Shown here in pieces: positions 36,889 to 45,318 of a stretch of 64,000 nt of DNA. The notes beneath the pieces are model-generated. The model was not told where the DNA came from. It made no database searches and saw nothing but the letters and a program-made list of their open reading frames with translations. Numbering within the stretch: position 1 is the stretch's first letter; each line of letters begins with the position of its first letter. Source of the stretch: Holdemanella hominis (lineage in GTDB: Bacteria > Bacillota_I > Bacilli_A > Erysipelotrichales > Erysipelotrichaceae); contig NZ_JACRWH010000001.1 in the NCBI RefSeq assembly GCF_014306155.1, forward strand, positions 1 through 64,000, given 5' to 3'. The translations under genes were made by a program, and so were the position numbers.

Positions 36889-37425
36889 TTATAGCAATCC
36901 AGCAAATAATCTCATAAATAATTGTCCCAGTCGCAAATATGCACTTCGTCCGGTTTGATATTGGTCTGTCACATCACGACATTCTCCCATCGTTCTTATC
37001 AGATCATTTTTTATTTCCACAACTGCCTGACAATCTGCCATAAAACAGCCGTTTTCAAAATGGTGATATAAACTTCGATAATCCAAATTAATTGTTCCAC
37101 AAGTTGCCATACAGTCATCTGCCACACTCATTTTTGCATGACAGAAACCAGGAGTCCACTCATAAACACGAACACCATGTTTAACTAATCCATGATAAAA
37201 AGAACGAGTTACATTATAAATGAATTTTTTATCAGGGATACCAGGTGTGATAATTCTTACGTCTACCCCTCGCTTAGCAGCCAGACATAACGCATGCGTC
37301 ATTTCATCTGTTATGATTAGATATGGAGTCATAAACCAACAATATTTTTCAGCTTTATTTATCATACTGATATAAACTTCTTCTCCGACCTGCTCATTAT
37401 CCATAGGACTGTCTGCATAAGGCTT
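36889..37425 (-). pseudogene. cardiolipin synthase, C-terminal fragment
   Basis: Homology starts at about 37425 (KPYADSPMDNEQVGEEVYIS) and runs to 36889, giving the second half of a Cls: the second HKD motif HAKMSVADD...GTINLDYRS and the Cls-type C-terminus. The first HKD half and membrane helices are missing, so it cannot be active alone, although an ATG at 37404 is available. The break coincides with the hairpin and repeat region at the element's right end. Confidence 0.85.
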
Positions 37426-37429
37426 AAAA

Positions 37430-37520
37430 AAAACTGTTATAAAATAACAGTTTTTTGATCTTTTTCGGGTCCTTTTTGAGTCCTAAAATGAATTTTCCGG
37501 GTCCTGATTCGGGTCTTTTT
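37430..37520. repeat. hairpin plus CGGGTCCT repeats at the element's right end
   Basis: AAAACTGTTA/TAACAGTTTT (37430-37439, 37445-37454) is followed by imperfect copies of (C)GGGTCCTTTTT, GAGTCCT, CGGGTCCTG and CGGGTCTTTTTT spread over 37465-37520. Such spaced repeats can be integrase arm-type sites. Confidence 0.45.
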
Positions 37521-37575
37521 TAGACATGTCTATAACAATCTGTATCAACCTATATCAGTCATTTTCCTTTTATTT

Positions 37576-37614
37576 AAAGCTTTATCTTGAGTTAACAAGA
37601 TTGATAAAAGCCTT
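37576..37614 (-). terminator. terminator after full-length lysS
   Basis: On the minus strand GCTTTTATCAATCTTG pairs imperfectly with CAAGATAAAGC around a TTAACT loop, followed by TTTAAAT. Confidence 0.6.
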
Positions 37615-37640
37615 ATATTAATTCATTACTTTATTCTATT

Positions 37641-39554
37641 TTAGTAAAGCTTAGCTCCTGCAGGAATCTTGTCATCAACCATCAATAAGTTCAAGCATTC
37701 ATGACCATCTTCTTCATGAACAGCTGAGATCAACATACCTTCAGAATTAATACCCATCATTTTTCTTGGTGGTAAGTTTACAATCGCAATTGCAGTCTTT
37801 CCAACCAATTCTTCTGGTTCATAATATTCGTGAATTCCGCTTAAAATAACGCGATCTTTACGTTGGCCATCATCCAAAGTGAACTTTAATAGCTTCTTAG
37901 ATTTTTCTACAGCTTCACAAGCTAAGATCTTAACAGCACGGAAATCCGACTTACTGAATGTTTCAAAATCTACCATATCTGTGAAGATTGGTTCGATTTT
38001 TACATTCGAGAAATCAACCTTTACAGGTGCAGCTTCCACTAGTTTTTTAGCTTTTGCTTTCTTGTTTGAATCCCCCAAGTTCTTCATGTGAGGGAATAAT
38101 AATACTTCACGAATTGTTCTTTGATCTGTCAATAACATTACGAAACGATCAATTCCAAGTCCTACACCACCAGTTGGAGGAAGACCATATTCCAATGCTT
38201 CTACATAATCTGTATCCACTTCGTTGGCTTCATCATCACCTAATTCACGAAGTTCTAATTGTTTTTCGAAACGTTCTCTTTGATCAATTGGATCATTTAA
38301 TTCAGAGAATGCGTTCGCATATTCATGTCCACAAATGAACAATTCATAACGATCCGCAAATCTAGGATCCTTCGTATTCTTCTTAGCTAATGGAGAAATG
38401 GATGTTGGGTGACCATATACAAATGTTGGTTGTACAATAGTTTCTTCAACATATTTTTCGAAGAATAAGTTGATAATGTGTCCAACTGTATTTTGAATCT
38501 TTTCAACTTCGATATCATGTTCCTCAGCTAATTTCAAAGCTTCTTCATAACTCATATCTTGCCAGAAGTCTACACCACAAGCTTCTTTGATCGCATCCAC
38601 CATGTGAATACGTTTAAAAGGAGCCTTTAATGATAATTTTGTTCCTTGATATGTAATATCTGTAGTACCCAATACTTCATTTGCAACAGAATCAAATAAA
38701 CCTTCAATCAAGTCCATCATTCCGTGTAAATCACTATAGGCAACATACGCTTCTACTGTAGTAAATTCAGGGTTATGCATCGCATCCATACCTTCATTAC
38801 GGAATAAACGTCCAATTTCATAAACACCTTCTAAACCACCAACGATCAAGCGCTTTAATGGTAATTCAGTCGCAATACGCAAATAGAAGTCCATATTTAA
38901 TGTGTTGTGGTGCGTTACGAAAGGTCTAGCACTTGCACCACCTAAGATTGGTTGCATAACTGGAGTTTCAACTTCCACTAAACCTTGACCATCCAAATAA
39001 TGTTGGATTGCACGAATAATTTTTGGTCGAGTTAAGGCAATTCTTTTTGCCTCTGGATTCATGATCAAGTCTACATAACGACGACGGAAACGCTCTTCAA
39101 CATCTGTCAAACCATGGAATTTTTCTGGTAAAGGACGAAGTGATTTTGAAAGGTGTGTATAGTTTTTAGCACGAACAGACAATTGTCCATGATCTGTCTT
39201 CATGACAGTACCTTCAATACCTACGATATCTCCAATGTCATTTTTCTTGAAGATTTCATATTGATCATCACCAATTTCATCTTTACGAACATAAATCTGA
39301 ATTTGACCTTCACGATCCTGGATGTTCATAAAACCAGCCTTACCCTGACGACGCTTCGTCATGATACGACCTGCAATCTTAACTGTTACTTGTAATTCAT
39401 CTAATTCTTCTTTTGTCTTGTCTCCATAAGATGAAGTAATAATACCCGAATTTGAAGTACGATCATAGCGAGATCCAAATGGATCAATACCCATGTCAAT
39501 CAAATCTTGCATCTTTTGACGACGAACTTGTTCTTGTTGCGTTAACTTTTCCAT
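37641..39554 (-). CDS. lysS: lysyl-tRNA synthetase (class II) with C-terminal tRNA-binding domain
   Basis: A 637-residue enzyme that charges tRNA-Lys. Residues about 55-165 form the OB-fold anticodon-binding domain and about 175-490 the class II core with motif 2 GRLFRNEGMDAMHNPEFT and motif 3 GLGIDRFVML. Residues about 505-637 form an added EMAP/Trbp111-like domain, an extension of about 140 residues beyond usual bacterial LysRS. The last 458 bp are duplicated at 23157, so the gene's present 3' end was probably supplied by the integrated element while the reading frame was kept. GGAGAAAACA precedes the ATG, and a T-box leader lies upstream. Confidence 0.95.
   Translation of the reverse strand: MEKLTQQEQVRRQKMQDLIDMGIDPFGSRYDRTSNSGIITSSYGDKTKEELDELQVTVKIAGRIMTKRRQGKAGFMNIQDREGQIQIYVRKDEIGDDQYEIFKKNDIGDIVGIEGTVMKTDHGQLSVRAKNYTHLSKSLRPLPEKFHGLTDVEERFRRRYVDLIMNPEAKRIALTRPKIIRAIQHYLDGQGLVEVETPVMQPILGGASARPFVTHHNTLNMDFYLRIATELPLKRLIVGGLEGVYEIGRLFRNEGMDAMHNPEFTTVEAYVAYSDLHGMMDLIEGLFDSVANEVLGTTDITYQGTKLSLKAPFKRIHMVDAIKEACGVDFWQDMSYEEALKLAEEHDIEVEKIQNTVGHIINLFFEKYVEETIVQPTFVYGHPTSISPLAKKNTKDPRFADRYELFICGHEYANAFSELNDPIDQRERFEKQLELRELGDDEANEVDTDYVEALEYGLPPTGGVGLGIDRFVMLLTDQRTIREVLLFPHMKNLGDSNKKAKAKKLVEAAPVKVDFSNVKIEPIFTDMVDFETFSKSDFRAVKILACEAVEKSKKLLKFTLDDGQRKDRVILSGIHEYYEPEELVGKTAIAIVNLPPRKMMGINSEGMLISAVHEEDGHECLNLLMVDDKIPAGAKLY
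37642..38099. repeat. 458-bp direct repeat, right copy (within lysS)
   Basis: Partner of 23157-23614; period 14,485 bp. The two copies differ at five positions clustered near the stop codon, giving for example DGHEC here against NGHEG on the left. Confidence 0.9.
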
Positions 39555-39580
39555 TGTTTTCTCCTTTTTCTTTTATCCAT

Positions 39581-39814
39581 AAAAAAAGGCACTTGCCACA
39601 AAGGGACGAAGTGCTCGTGTTACCACCCTAATTTACCAAACAAATCACTTTGCCCAGCCTTAGTCACTGTCTATAAACAGCTCTTCCTTTAATGCAGGAA
39701 ATACAAATAGCTCCAAGTCTTTATTCCCAATTAGTCCTACACTTTTTTTCACCAACCAAAAGCTCTCTAAAGTATTTCTAAAAGGTACTCGCCCTCTTCA
39801 TTGCCTTTTTATAC
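39581..39814 (-). promoter_or_regulatory. T-box riboswitch controlling lysS
   Basis: The minus-strand leader has AGAGAGC and GGTTGGTG Stem I elements, a candidate specifier AAA (Lys, 39720-39722) in ATAAAGAC before TTGGAG, the T-box AGGGTGGTAACACG (39616-39629) and a terminator (GCACTT/AAGTGC, 39589-39614, then T7). Uncharged tRNA-Lys should stabilise the antiterminator and allow lysS transcription. Confidence 0.93.
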
Positions 39815-39820
39815 GCTCTT

Positions 39821-39849
39821 ATCCTACTAGACAATACACAATTTGTCAA
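39821..39849 (-). promoter_or_regulatory. promoter of the lysS T-box leader
   Basis: TTGACA (39844-39849) and TAGGAT (39821-39826) with a 17-base spacer, on the minus strand. Confidence 0.8.
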
Positions 39850-39850
39850 T

Positions 39851-40411
39851 TTAAGATTTATCCATATATCGAATATTTAATTCTTTAATACAGTTTTTAA
39901 ATAAAACATCGATCTTGGCATAATATGTTTCTACATCCGGTTCGAAATCATGAGAAATCCAATACTTTAAAAAGTATAATAAATCATTCGCATAATAATC
40001 CACTAAAAAATCTACTGTGAACCTTGAATCCATACCAGTCACATCTAAATAAGAAAATACATTTCTAAATATTTCTTTAAACACATTACTCATTAAATCT
40101 TCAAAACCATTCTGTCCTGTGATTCTGTAACAAGACTTAAAAAAATCACGATTATCACTTACAGTCTGAAAGATGTGTTTTATAATTTGAGGATTTGATT
40201 CATGCTCCATTCCTTTATAAAACATACGATGAATCAAGTATTCTAAAGCCTCATACTTATCCATAAAATGATTATAGAAAGTTCCACGAATAACACCTGT
40301 TTTATCGCAAATCTGTTTGATTGTGATCTTTTCGAAAGGCTTTTGTTGCATCAAAATATACAATCCCTCACTCAGAAGATCTTTCATCGTCACCTTTTCA
40401 TTAAATGTCAT
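39851..40411 (-). CDS. TetR/AcrR-family regulator
   Basis: A 186-residue protein with an N-terminal TetR helix-turn-helix (FEKITIKQICDKTGVIRGTFYNHFMDKYEALE, about 26-55) and a C-terminal helical domain of the TetR_C_7-like type. GAGGTGATTTC precedes the ATG. It begins 10 bases after the MntP-like gene, so the two form an operon; it may repress that operon. The effector is unknown. Confidence 0.87.
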   Translation of the reverse strand: MTFNEKVTMKDLLSEGLYILMQQKPFEKITIKQICDKTGVIRGTFYNHFMDKYEALEYLIHRMFYKGMEHESNPQIIKHIFQTVSDNRDFFKSCYRITGQNGFEDLMSNVFKEIFRNVFSYLDVTGMDSRFTVDFLVDYYANDLLYFLKYWISHDFEPDVETYYAKIDVLFKNCIKELNIRYMDKS

Positions 40412-40421
40412 GAAATCACCT

Positions 40422-40979
40422 CTACAATCGAATTAATCTAAAAATTAACGATAAACTCATAAATAAGTATACGATTCCGCAAAGAAAATAATAAGCCTTT
40501 TGATATCCGGCCCCATTATAATATCCAATATAAAAATGAATCATATAGCCAGCAAGTACAATTAAAAATAAGACTAAAGACTCCATCAAATAAGGAAGAT
40601 TCATATAATAACAGCCAACTCCAACAAAGAAACAGTCCAGTCCTCCAATAAGAGCCAATTTAATAATTTTTTTTGTATCAAACTCTTGTAGTCTTTCCAC
40701 AAACTTTCCACGCTTAAAACTATAGATGACCATTCCATTTCCAAGAATCAAAAAGACAAATATCGCAACATATTTATTCAATATTGCCCAAGGACGTCCA
40801 AAAATATATGTGGACATTCCATGTCCTAATAAAAATATACCCGAACTGCATAGCGCAAAAATCAATCCATAAACTAATACTTTTGAGAAGCGAATATTAC
40901 GAATTGAAGCCCCCTGTTCTAGTGCACATACAAATACGTCTAAACTCAGACAAATACTCAAAATTCCAAATATCAACAT
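40422..40979 (-). CDS. MntP-like membrane protein, putative metal efflux
   Basis: A 185-residue protein with six predicted helices in two repeats, each with a charged signature: SLDVFVCALEQG near the start and GGLDCFFVGVG near residue 114. These match the SxDAFAVxxxxG repeats of MntP/Mn2+ efflux proteins, but the sequence is divergent. AAGGTGGATTGTT precedes the ATG. Export of Mn2+ or another cation under control of the downstream TetR gene is the best guess. Confidence 0.65.
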   Translation of the reverse strand: MLIFGILSICLSLDVFVCALEQGASIRNIRFSKVLVYGLIFALCSSGIFLLGHGMSTYIFGRPWAILNKYVAIFVFLILGNGMVIYSFKRGKFVERLQEFDTKKIIKLALIGGLDCFFVGVGCYYMNLPYLMESLVLFLIVLAGYMIHFYIGYYNGAGYQKAYYFLCGIVYLFMSLSLIFRLIRL

Positions 40980-41081
40980 AACAATCCACCTTCACTAACC
41001 TTATTGTATACGAACTTGGATTATTTTAAAAATCACGATGAACATATTTCATTAAATGTATTTATGCACTACAATAAACTT

Positions 41082-42110
41082 ATGAAAAACATCATTGACC
41101 ACATCAAAGAATACGGAAATTTAACCCTTGAAGAATACCCATTTAATAATGTGGACTCTTTGATTCTCTCACAAATCTCCTATATTAAATTTGAAAACTC
41201 CACTATTGATGTTGAATCCGAAGTCCATTTATTAAATGAATTTGAAAATGAGATTGATACTTTATGCATTGATACCCGAGTACCCGAATTAAATGAAGAA
41301 TTATTTGTTCAATGCATACACTCCCTTCGTTATGAATCCATTACCATTTCTCATCTACAAACCAATTTTGACAAAGACAACGAAAAACAATTCTGTGCTA
41401 TGACTTTTCATTTGCCCAACCAAACAGACTACATTGCCTTTCGCGGTACAGACGCAAGTTTTGTGGGATGGAAAGAAGATTTTAATCTATGTTTTCAAGA
41501 AAATATTCCCAGTCAAATTTCTGCATTAAACTATGTAAACAACTATAAGACAAAACACAAACTCATCTTAGGAGGACACTCCAAAGGAGCTAACTTAGCA
41601 CTTTATGCCACTATCCATACACACAATCCAATTTATTGTACATACAACCATGATGGGCCTGGATTTCTTACACCTTATCAAACTGATAAGAAAGTATTCA
41701 AGACCATACCACAATCGAGTGTTATTGGACTCTTACTTGAAGAAACAAATAATTATCAAATCATCCAAAGTGATGCCATATCCATCCTTCAACATGATCC
41801 ATTTACGTGGTGCGTTGAAAATGGTGACTTTATTTATCTAGAACAAAATGATCAACTATCCAAACATACACAATCCACACTATCAAAATGGCTTAAATCC
41901 ATTGATATCAATACTCGCAAACAAGTTATTGATACCATTTACTCTATCTTTTCAGATTATGAAAACCCAAAAGATTTAAGGAAGAATATCGATATGGTTG
42001 AGATGGTCAAATCCATTCAAAATATGGATAGTCAAACGAAGAAAATGATTAGTGGAACCATTCAAGTCTTATTCAAATGCATTCAAAACGAAGTCAAGCG
42101 AGGAAACTAA
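41082..42110 (+). CDS. Mbeg1-like (DUF2974) alpha/beta hydrolase
   Basis: About 342 residues with MKNIIDHIKEYGNLTLEEYPFN at the start and the nucleophile elbow GGHSKGANLALY in the middle, both typical of the DUF2974 lipase-like family; YIAFRGTD forms the preceding strand. Function unknown, probably an esterase or lipase in the cytoplasm. The start is uncertain: 41082 fits the family N-terminus, 41064 and a TTG at 41004 are also in frame, and no clear ribosome site exists for any. The end overlaps the sdpI end by four bases. Confidence 0.8.
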   Translation: MKNIIDHIKEYGNLTLEEYPFNNVDSLILSQISYIKFENSTIDVESEVHLLNEFENEIDTLCIDTRVPELNEELFVQCIHSLRYESITISHLQTNFDKDNEKQFCAMTFHLPNQTDYIAFRGTDASFVGWKEDFNLCFQENIPSQISALNYVNNYKTKHKLILGGHSKGANLALYATIHTHNPIYCTYNHDGPGFLTPYQTDKKVFKTIPQSSVIGLLLEETNNYQIIQSDAISILQHDPFTWCVENGDFIYLEQNDQLSKHTQSTLSKWLKSIDINTRKQVIDTIYSIFSDYENPKDLRKNIDMVEMVKSIQNMDSQTKKMISGTIQVLFKCIQNEVKRGN

Positions 42111-42739
42111 ATTCCTCGCTTAAATAATATATAACTATAGATACACGGAATAATAGTCGCTACAAGAATCACAACAATGCCCATTGTCACATAACCAAGT
42201 AATCCAAGTACTATATATAAGATTCCAGCAATGACCATACAATAGCCACCTACACGATTTGACAACACCCAGTTTTCATCGCTATTCAAAGACCACGAAG
42301 TTTTAATTCCAACCGCATAATTTCGCTTTACCTTTGGCAAATAATTACCGAGTATAATCAATAAAATGCCAACTAAAATATTCATCACAAAACTAACATC
42401 AAAAGAATACCCCAAGCCAAAATAAATAATTGTCATACTTGTCACAATACAAACAACTGGACAAATCATAAATAGAATATTCATCATAAAATCTGGAATA
42501 TTATTTCGCTTTGGATCTTTTACCGTCACAAAACAAGAAAATACATGAATTGCCAAGCACAAAAACAACATACCAAATAAACCCATAAACTTAGGCATTG
42601 TACCATCAACTTGTCCATTTACATCAAAATGGGTTGGCACAACATCTGGTAATTGATTATAGAAAACTAGATTCAATACGAATGGAACCACAAACAAAGC
42701 TAAACTAAATTGAAACCATTTATTTTTCAACATCTTCAT
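42107..42739 (-). CDS. sdpI: SdpI family immunity-type membrane protein
   Basis: A 210-residue protein with about six helices, an N-terminal DUF1648 segment (FYNQLPDVVPTHFDVNGQVDG) and a C-terminal SdpI domain (LPKVKRNYAVGIKTSWSLNSDENW). In Bacillus subtilis SdpI protects against the killing factor SdpC and also sequesters the repressor SdpR. The start overlaps the preceding ArsR/SdpR-like gene by 20 bases, reproducing the sdpRI order. No sdpC-like toxin gene is nearby. Confidence 0.87.
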   Translation of the reverse strand: MKMLKNKWFQFSLALFVVPFVLNLVFYNQLPDVVPTHFDVNGQVDGTMPKFMGLFGMLFLCLAIHVFSCFVTVKDPKRNNIPDFMMNILFMICPVVCIVTSMTIIYFGLGYSFDVSFVMNILVGILLIILGNYLPKVKRNYAVGIKTSWSLNSDENWVLSNRVGGYCMVIAGILYIVLGLLGYVTMGIVVILVATIIPCIYSYILFKRGI

Positions 42740-42998
42740 TCCCTCCTAAAAAAGACTTAAAATAACACAACATCTCCTCAAAAACAGATGCGTTGATTTG
42801 ATAAAAGATAAAATTTTTATCCTTCTCTTCACAAATCAAACCTGCATCCTTTAATAAGGATAAATGATAAGAAACAGTTGCCTGAGACATATCAAAATGA
42901 CTTGCGATATCTCCAGCTGACATCTTGCCTTTTTTTAATAAACTCAAAATGTCTCTTCTGACTGGAGCACCTAAAGCTTTAAACGTTTTTTCAAACAA
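42720..42998 (-). CDS. sdpR: ArsR-family repressor, SdpR-like
   Basis: A 92-residue winged helix protein (FKALGAPVRRDILSLLKKGKMSAGDIASHFDMSQATVSYHL) without the metal-binding cysteine motif of ArsR/SmtB. The TTG start has GGAGGTGG nine bases upstream. Two perfect palindromes flank its promoter, consistent with autorepression. SdpR of B. subtilis represses sdpRI until SdpI captures it. Confidence 0.88.
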   Translation of the reverse strand: MFEKTFKALGAPVRRDILSLLKKGKMSAGDIASHFDMSQATVSYHLSLLKDAGLICEEKDKNFIFYQINASVFEEMLCYFKSFLGGNEDVEK

Positions 42999-43009
42999 AA
43001 CACCACCTC

Positions 43010-43086
43010 CTATTTAGAAATATTTCTAAATAGATTATACATCGTTTCTTGATAATTTCAACTATATTTAGAAAATTTTCTAAATA
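43010..43086 (-). promoter_or_regulatory. sdpRI promoter with two perfect palindromic operators
   Basis: TTGAAA (43056-43061) and TATAAT (43034-43039) with a 16-base spacer. A perfect 24-bp palindrome, CTATTTAGAAAT with its complement (43010-43033), starts right after the -10 box. A second perfect palindrome of 22 bp (TATTTAGAAAA..., 43065-43086) lies just upstream of -35. The shared half-site is TATTTAGAAA. Confidence 0.88.
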
Positions 43087-43098
43087 GATAATAAAAAG

Positions 43099-43123
43099 AA
43101 TCAGGAAGATTATTCTCCCTGAT
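43099..43123 (-). terminator. terminator at the macrodomain gene end
   Basis: ATCAGG (43100-43105) pairs with CCTGAT (43118-43123), followed on the minus strand by TTCTTTTTAT. The stem overlaps the stop codon region. Confidence 0.7.
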
Positions 43124-44000
43124 ACGTTGTATATTTTTGATATTCCTTTGTCGTTTCTTCATCAAAACAATACAAACTGATTTTCATTGTATAATCACTA
43201 TTTGCATCCAACCAATCCGCAATTGTCTTTAATGCTAATGGCACTGCCTTTTCTACAGGATAGCCATAGACTCCACATGAAATACATGGAAATGCGATTG
43301 TATGAATATCATACTTACGAGCTAAACTCAAACTATTCCAATAACAATCCCTCAACATATGCTCATCTTCATGTTTTGCCGAATACATCGGACCCACAGT
43401 ATGAATCACATACTTTACCTTTAAATCATACCCTTTAGTAATCTTGGCCTGTCCTGTATGACAACCATTTAATAGCTTACACTCTTCAAGTAACATGGGG
43501 CCGGCCGCTCTATGAATAGCGCCATCTACACCGCCGCCACCTAAAAGCGATTCATTGGCTGCATTGACAATACAATCTCCATCAAAAGTAGTGATATCTC
43601 CTTTTACTACTTTGATTTCACTCTCTAGATTCTTATTGTCTAAAATCATTTCAATTAAAACTTTTGGTAAAAAATACGAATCTTTCCAAGGATTTAATAC
43701 AACTCCACTTACACCTTGTGTATCATGCACCATATTTAAAACAACCATCACACTTTGATTTAATGTTTCTGTATCCTGCCCCAAATCCACTTGAGCCTGT
43801 GTAGTAAAAGCTACAAATACATCTTGACCATCATCTAAAGATAATCTTCGATAGACTTTTTCACCCTCGACATCGCCGACAGGAATAATAAATTGTTTTT
43901 GTTCTTTTGCCAGTTTACGAATATGCGAAAGAACCTCCATATTTTTTTCACGAGTCCCCTCTTGATATAATTCTTGAATCAATGTTTCTAATCTTTCCAT
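43110..44000 (-). CDS. SseB-like domain fused to macrodomain (ADP-ribose hydrolase type)
   Basis: A 296-residue fusion. Residues about 1-125 resemble SseB N-terminal domains (FIIPVGDVEG, VFVAFTTQAQVDLG). Residues about 130-290 form a macrodomain: VVKGDITTFDGDCIVNAANESLLGGGGVDGAIH, GQAKITKGYDL, and ISCGVYGYPVEKA. Such macrodomains remove ADP-ribose from proteins or O-acetyl-ADP-ribose. AAGGAAATAGGT precedes the ATG, two bases after the stop of the upstream small gene. The fusion suggests that the SseB-like part selects a target. Confidence 0.87.
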   Translation of the reverse strand: MERLETLIQELYQEGTREKNMEVLSHIRKLAKEQKQFIIPVGDVEGEKVYRRLSLDDGQDVFVAFTTQAQVDLGQDTETLNQSVMVVLNMVHDTQGVSGVVLNPWKDSYFLPKVLIEMILDNKNLESEIKVVKGDITTFDGDCIVNAANESLLGGGGVDGAIHRAAGPMLLEECKLLNGCHTGQAKITKGYDLKVKYVIHTVGPMYSAKHEDEHMLRDCYWNSLSLARKYDIHTIAFPCISCGVYGYPVEKAVPLALKTIADWLDANSDYTMKISLYCFDEETTKEYQKYTTYQGE

Positions 44001-44002
44001 AC

Positions 44003-44296
44003 CTATTTCCTTACTACAAATGTCAAACTAAAAGGAAAAGCCCCAATCACATCTTGATAAATAGAGTCATCAATAAAGAATCCCTCTTTCATTGCACTTT
44101 CCTTTAATAGCGAATCTAACGAAATAAATTCTTCTTCGCTAATTTTAAAATCATTAAAACAATACCCATCATTAAAGCGTTGATAGTTAAATACTTCATC
44201 CATTAAATCCCAAGTACTTACTTCACTACCATCTTCTAATGTATCCATATAGTTTAATAATTCATTTACGATTTCTTGTTGTCTTTCTTGTACCAT
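44003..44296 (-). CDS. small acidic protein paired with the macrodomain gene
   Basis: A 97-residue soluble, acidic protein (STWDLMDEVFNYQRFNDGYCF, then ISEEEFISLDSLL and a hydrophobic FPFSLTFVV end). The start at 44296 (MVQERQQEIVNELL) is more likely than 44305 by spacing to the AGTGTAGGTGATTTTT ribosome region. It is immediately upstream of and likely translationally coupled to the SseB-macro gene. I do not recognise the family. Confidence 0.65.
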   Translation of the reverse strand: MVQERQQEIVNELLNYMDTLEDGSEVSTWDLMDEVFNYQRFNDGYCFNDFKISEEEFISLDSLLKESAMKEGFFIDDSIYQDVIGAFPFSLTFVVRK

Positions 44297-44334
44297 AAAA
44301 ATCACCTACACTTATTCTAACACAAAATGAAAAA

Positions 44335-44347
44335 GAGGCATGGCCTC
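44335..44347 (-). terminator. short terminator at the patatin gene end
   Basis: GAGGC/GCCTC (44335-44339, 44343-44347) with a 3-base loop and TTTTTC after it on the minus strand; directly follows the patatin stop codon. Confidence 0.65.
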
Positions 44348-45268
44348 TTAATCAATTTCTAAATATTCTTTGATTCTTTGAATCTGATTTAAACCATCCA
44401 AATATCCCATGTAGTAAAGATCAGCGAGTTTATCCACATCCCTCTCTACACGCGATACATTCACTGGCTTGCTTGGGGCAACCGTAAAGATTCTTCCCTC
44501 ATTTTCAAGTCTTGATAATTCATCACACTGGCTATTGTATTCACTATTCATCGATTCCAACTTCTGTTCTAAAACTGGATATTCAGCATACAATCTTTTT
44601 GTCATTTTTTGAACGAAAGGATTCGCTTCACTCTTTCGATACTCTCTTTGACGTGTACGAACCACAATGATTTTCTCATAATCATGATCCAACGCCCATT
44701 GATACGCTATCTTATCGCTGCAGCCACCATCTAAATATAAACCATCTTCAATTTCAACCATCTTTGAAACATAAGGCATGGTTGCACTGGCTTGTACAGC
44801 TTTAAAAATATCCTGCGTTTTATTCTTACTAAAATATTCGGGCCTTCCCGTTTTACAATTTGTACATACCGCAATAAAATCACGCGTTGGATTCATAAAA
44901 CGAGGTGTATTTAATGGATCAAAATATTGAGTTCCTTTCATCAAAAAATCAAATCCAATAATTCCTTTGTTGTTTTTAAAAGCTTCTAAACCAACATATC
45001 GAGAATCATGACGATACCCTAAATTAATTCTAGCACTACGACCAATTTGACCAGCCACATAGTTAAATCCATTCAAAGCCCCTGCACTTGTACCAACTGT
45101 ACACTGCATATTGATTTCAAACTGCATTAAAGCATCTAATACCCCTGATGTATATAATCCTCGAAAAGCTCCGCCTTCAAGGACGATACATCCAGGTACA
45201 ATTTTATTTGAAGTATTTCCATTTGGAAGTTTGGATATTCCCGAAAAACGCTTATTATTCTTCTTCAT
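44348..45268 (-). CDS. patatin-like phospholipase
   Basis: A 306-residue acyl hydrolase with oxyanion loop GGAFRGLYTSGVLDAL (about 33-48), nucleophile in GTSAGALNG (about 59-67) and catalytic Asp in DGGCSD (about 176). These make the Ser-Asp dyad of patatin/YlbK-type lipases. The N-terminus is basic with no signal peptide. It lies 50 bases downstream of a radical SAM gene, so the pair may be cotranscribed. The lipid substrate is unknown. Confidence 0.9.
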   Translation of the reverse strand: MKKNNKRFSGISKLPNGNTSNKIVPGCIVLEGGAFRGLYTSGVLDALMQFEINMQCTVGTSAGALNGFNYVAGQIGRSARINLGYRHDSRYVGLEAFKNNKGIIGFDFLMKGTQYFDPLNTPRFMNPTRDFIAVCTNCKTGRPEYFSKNKTQDIFKAVQASATMPYVSKMVEIEDGLYLDGGCSDKIAYQWALDHDYEKIIVVRTRQREYRKSEANPFVQKMTKRLYAEYPVLEQKLESMNSEYNSQCDELSRLENEGRIFTVAPSKPVNVSRVERDVDKLADLYYMGYLDGLNQIQRIKEYLEID

Positions 45269-45318
45269 AACATCCCTCCTTCTTAGCTGAAAATTCTATA
45301 CTCATTTTTTTAATTTGT

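Larger units (their letters stand above)
23615..38099. mobile_element. composite integrative element in lysS (about 14.5 kb)
   Basis: The region between the two lysS repeats holds an integrase next to the left boundary, an excisionase-like gene, a plasmid-type Rep, a Tn916-family xis-int end, an IS remnant and an envelope gene cassette less AT-rich than the host. The present full-length lysS uses the repeat copy on the element side. No relaxase or conjugation genes remain, so mobility would depend on helpers or is lost. Confidence 0.75.
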
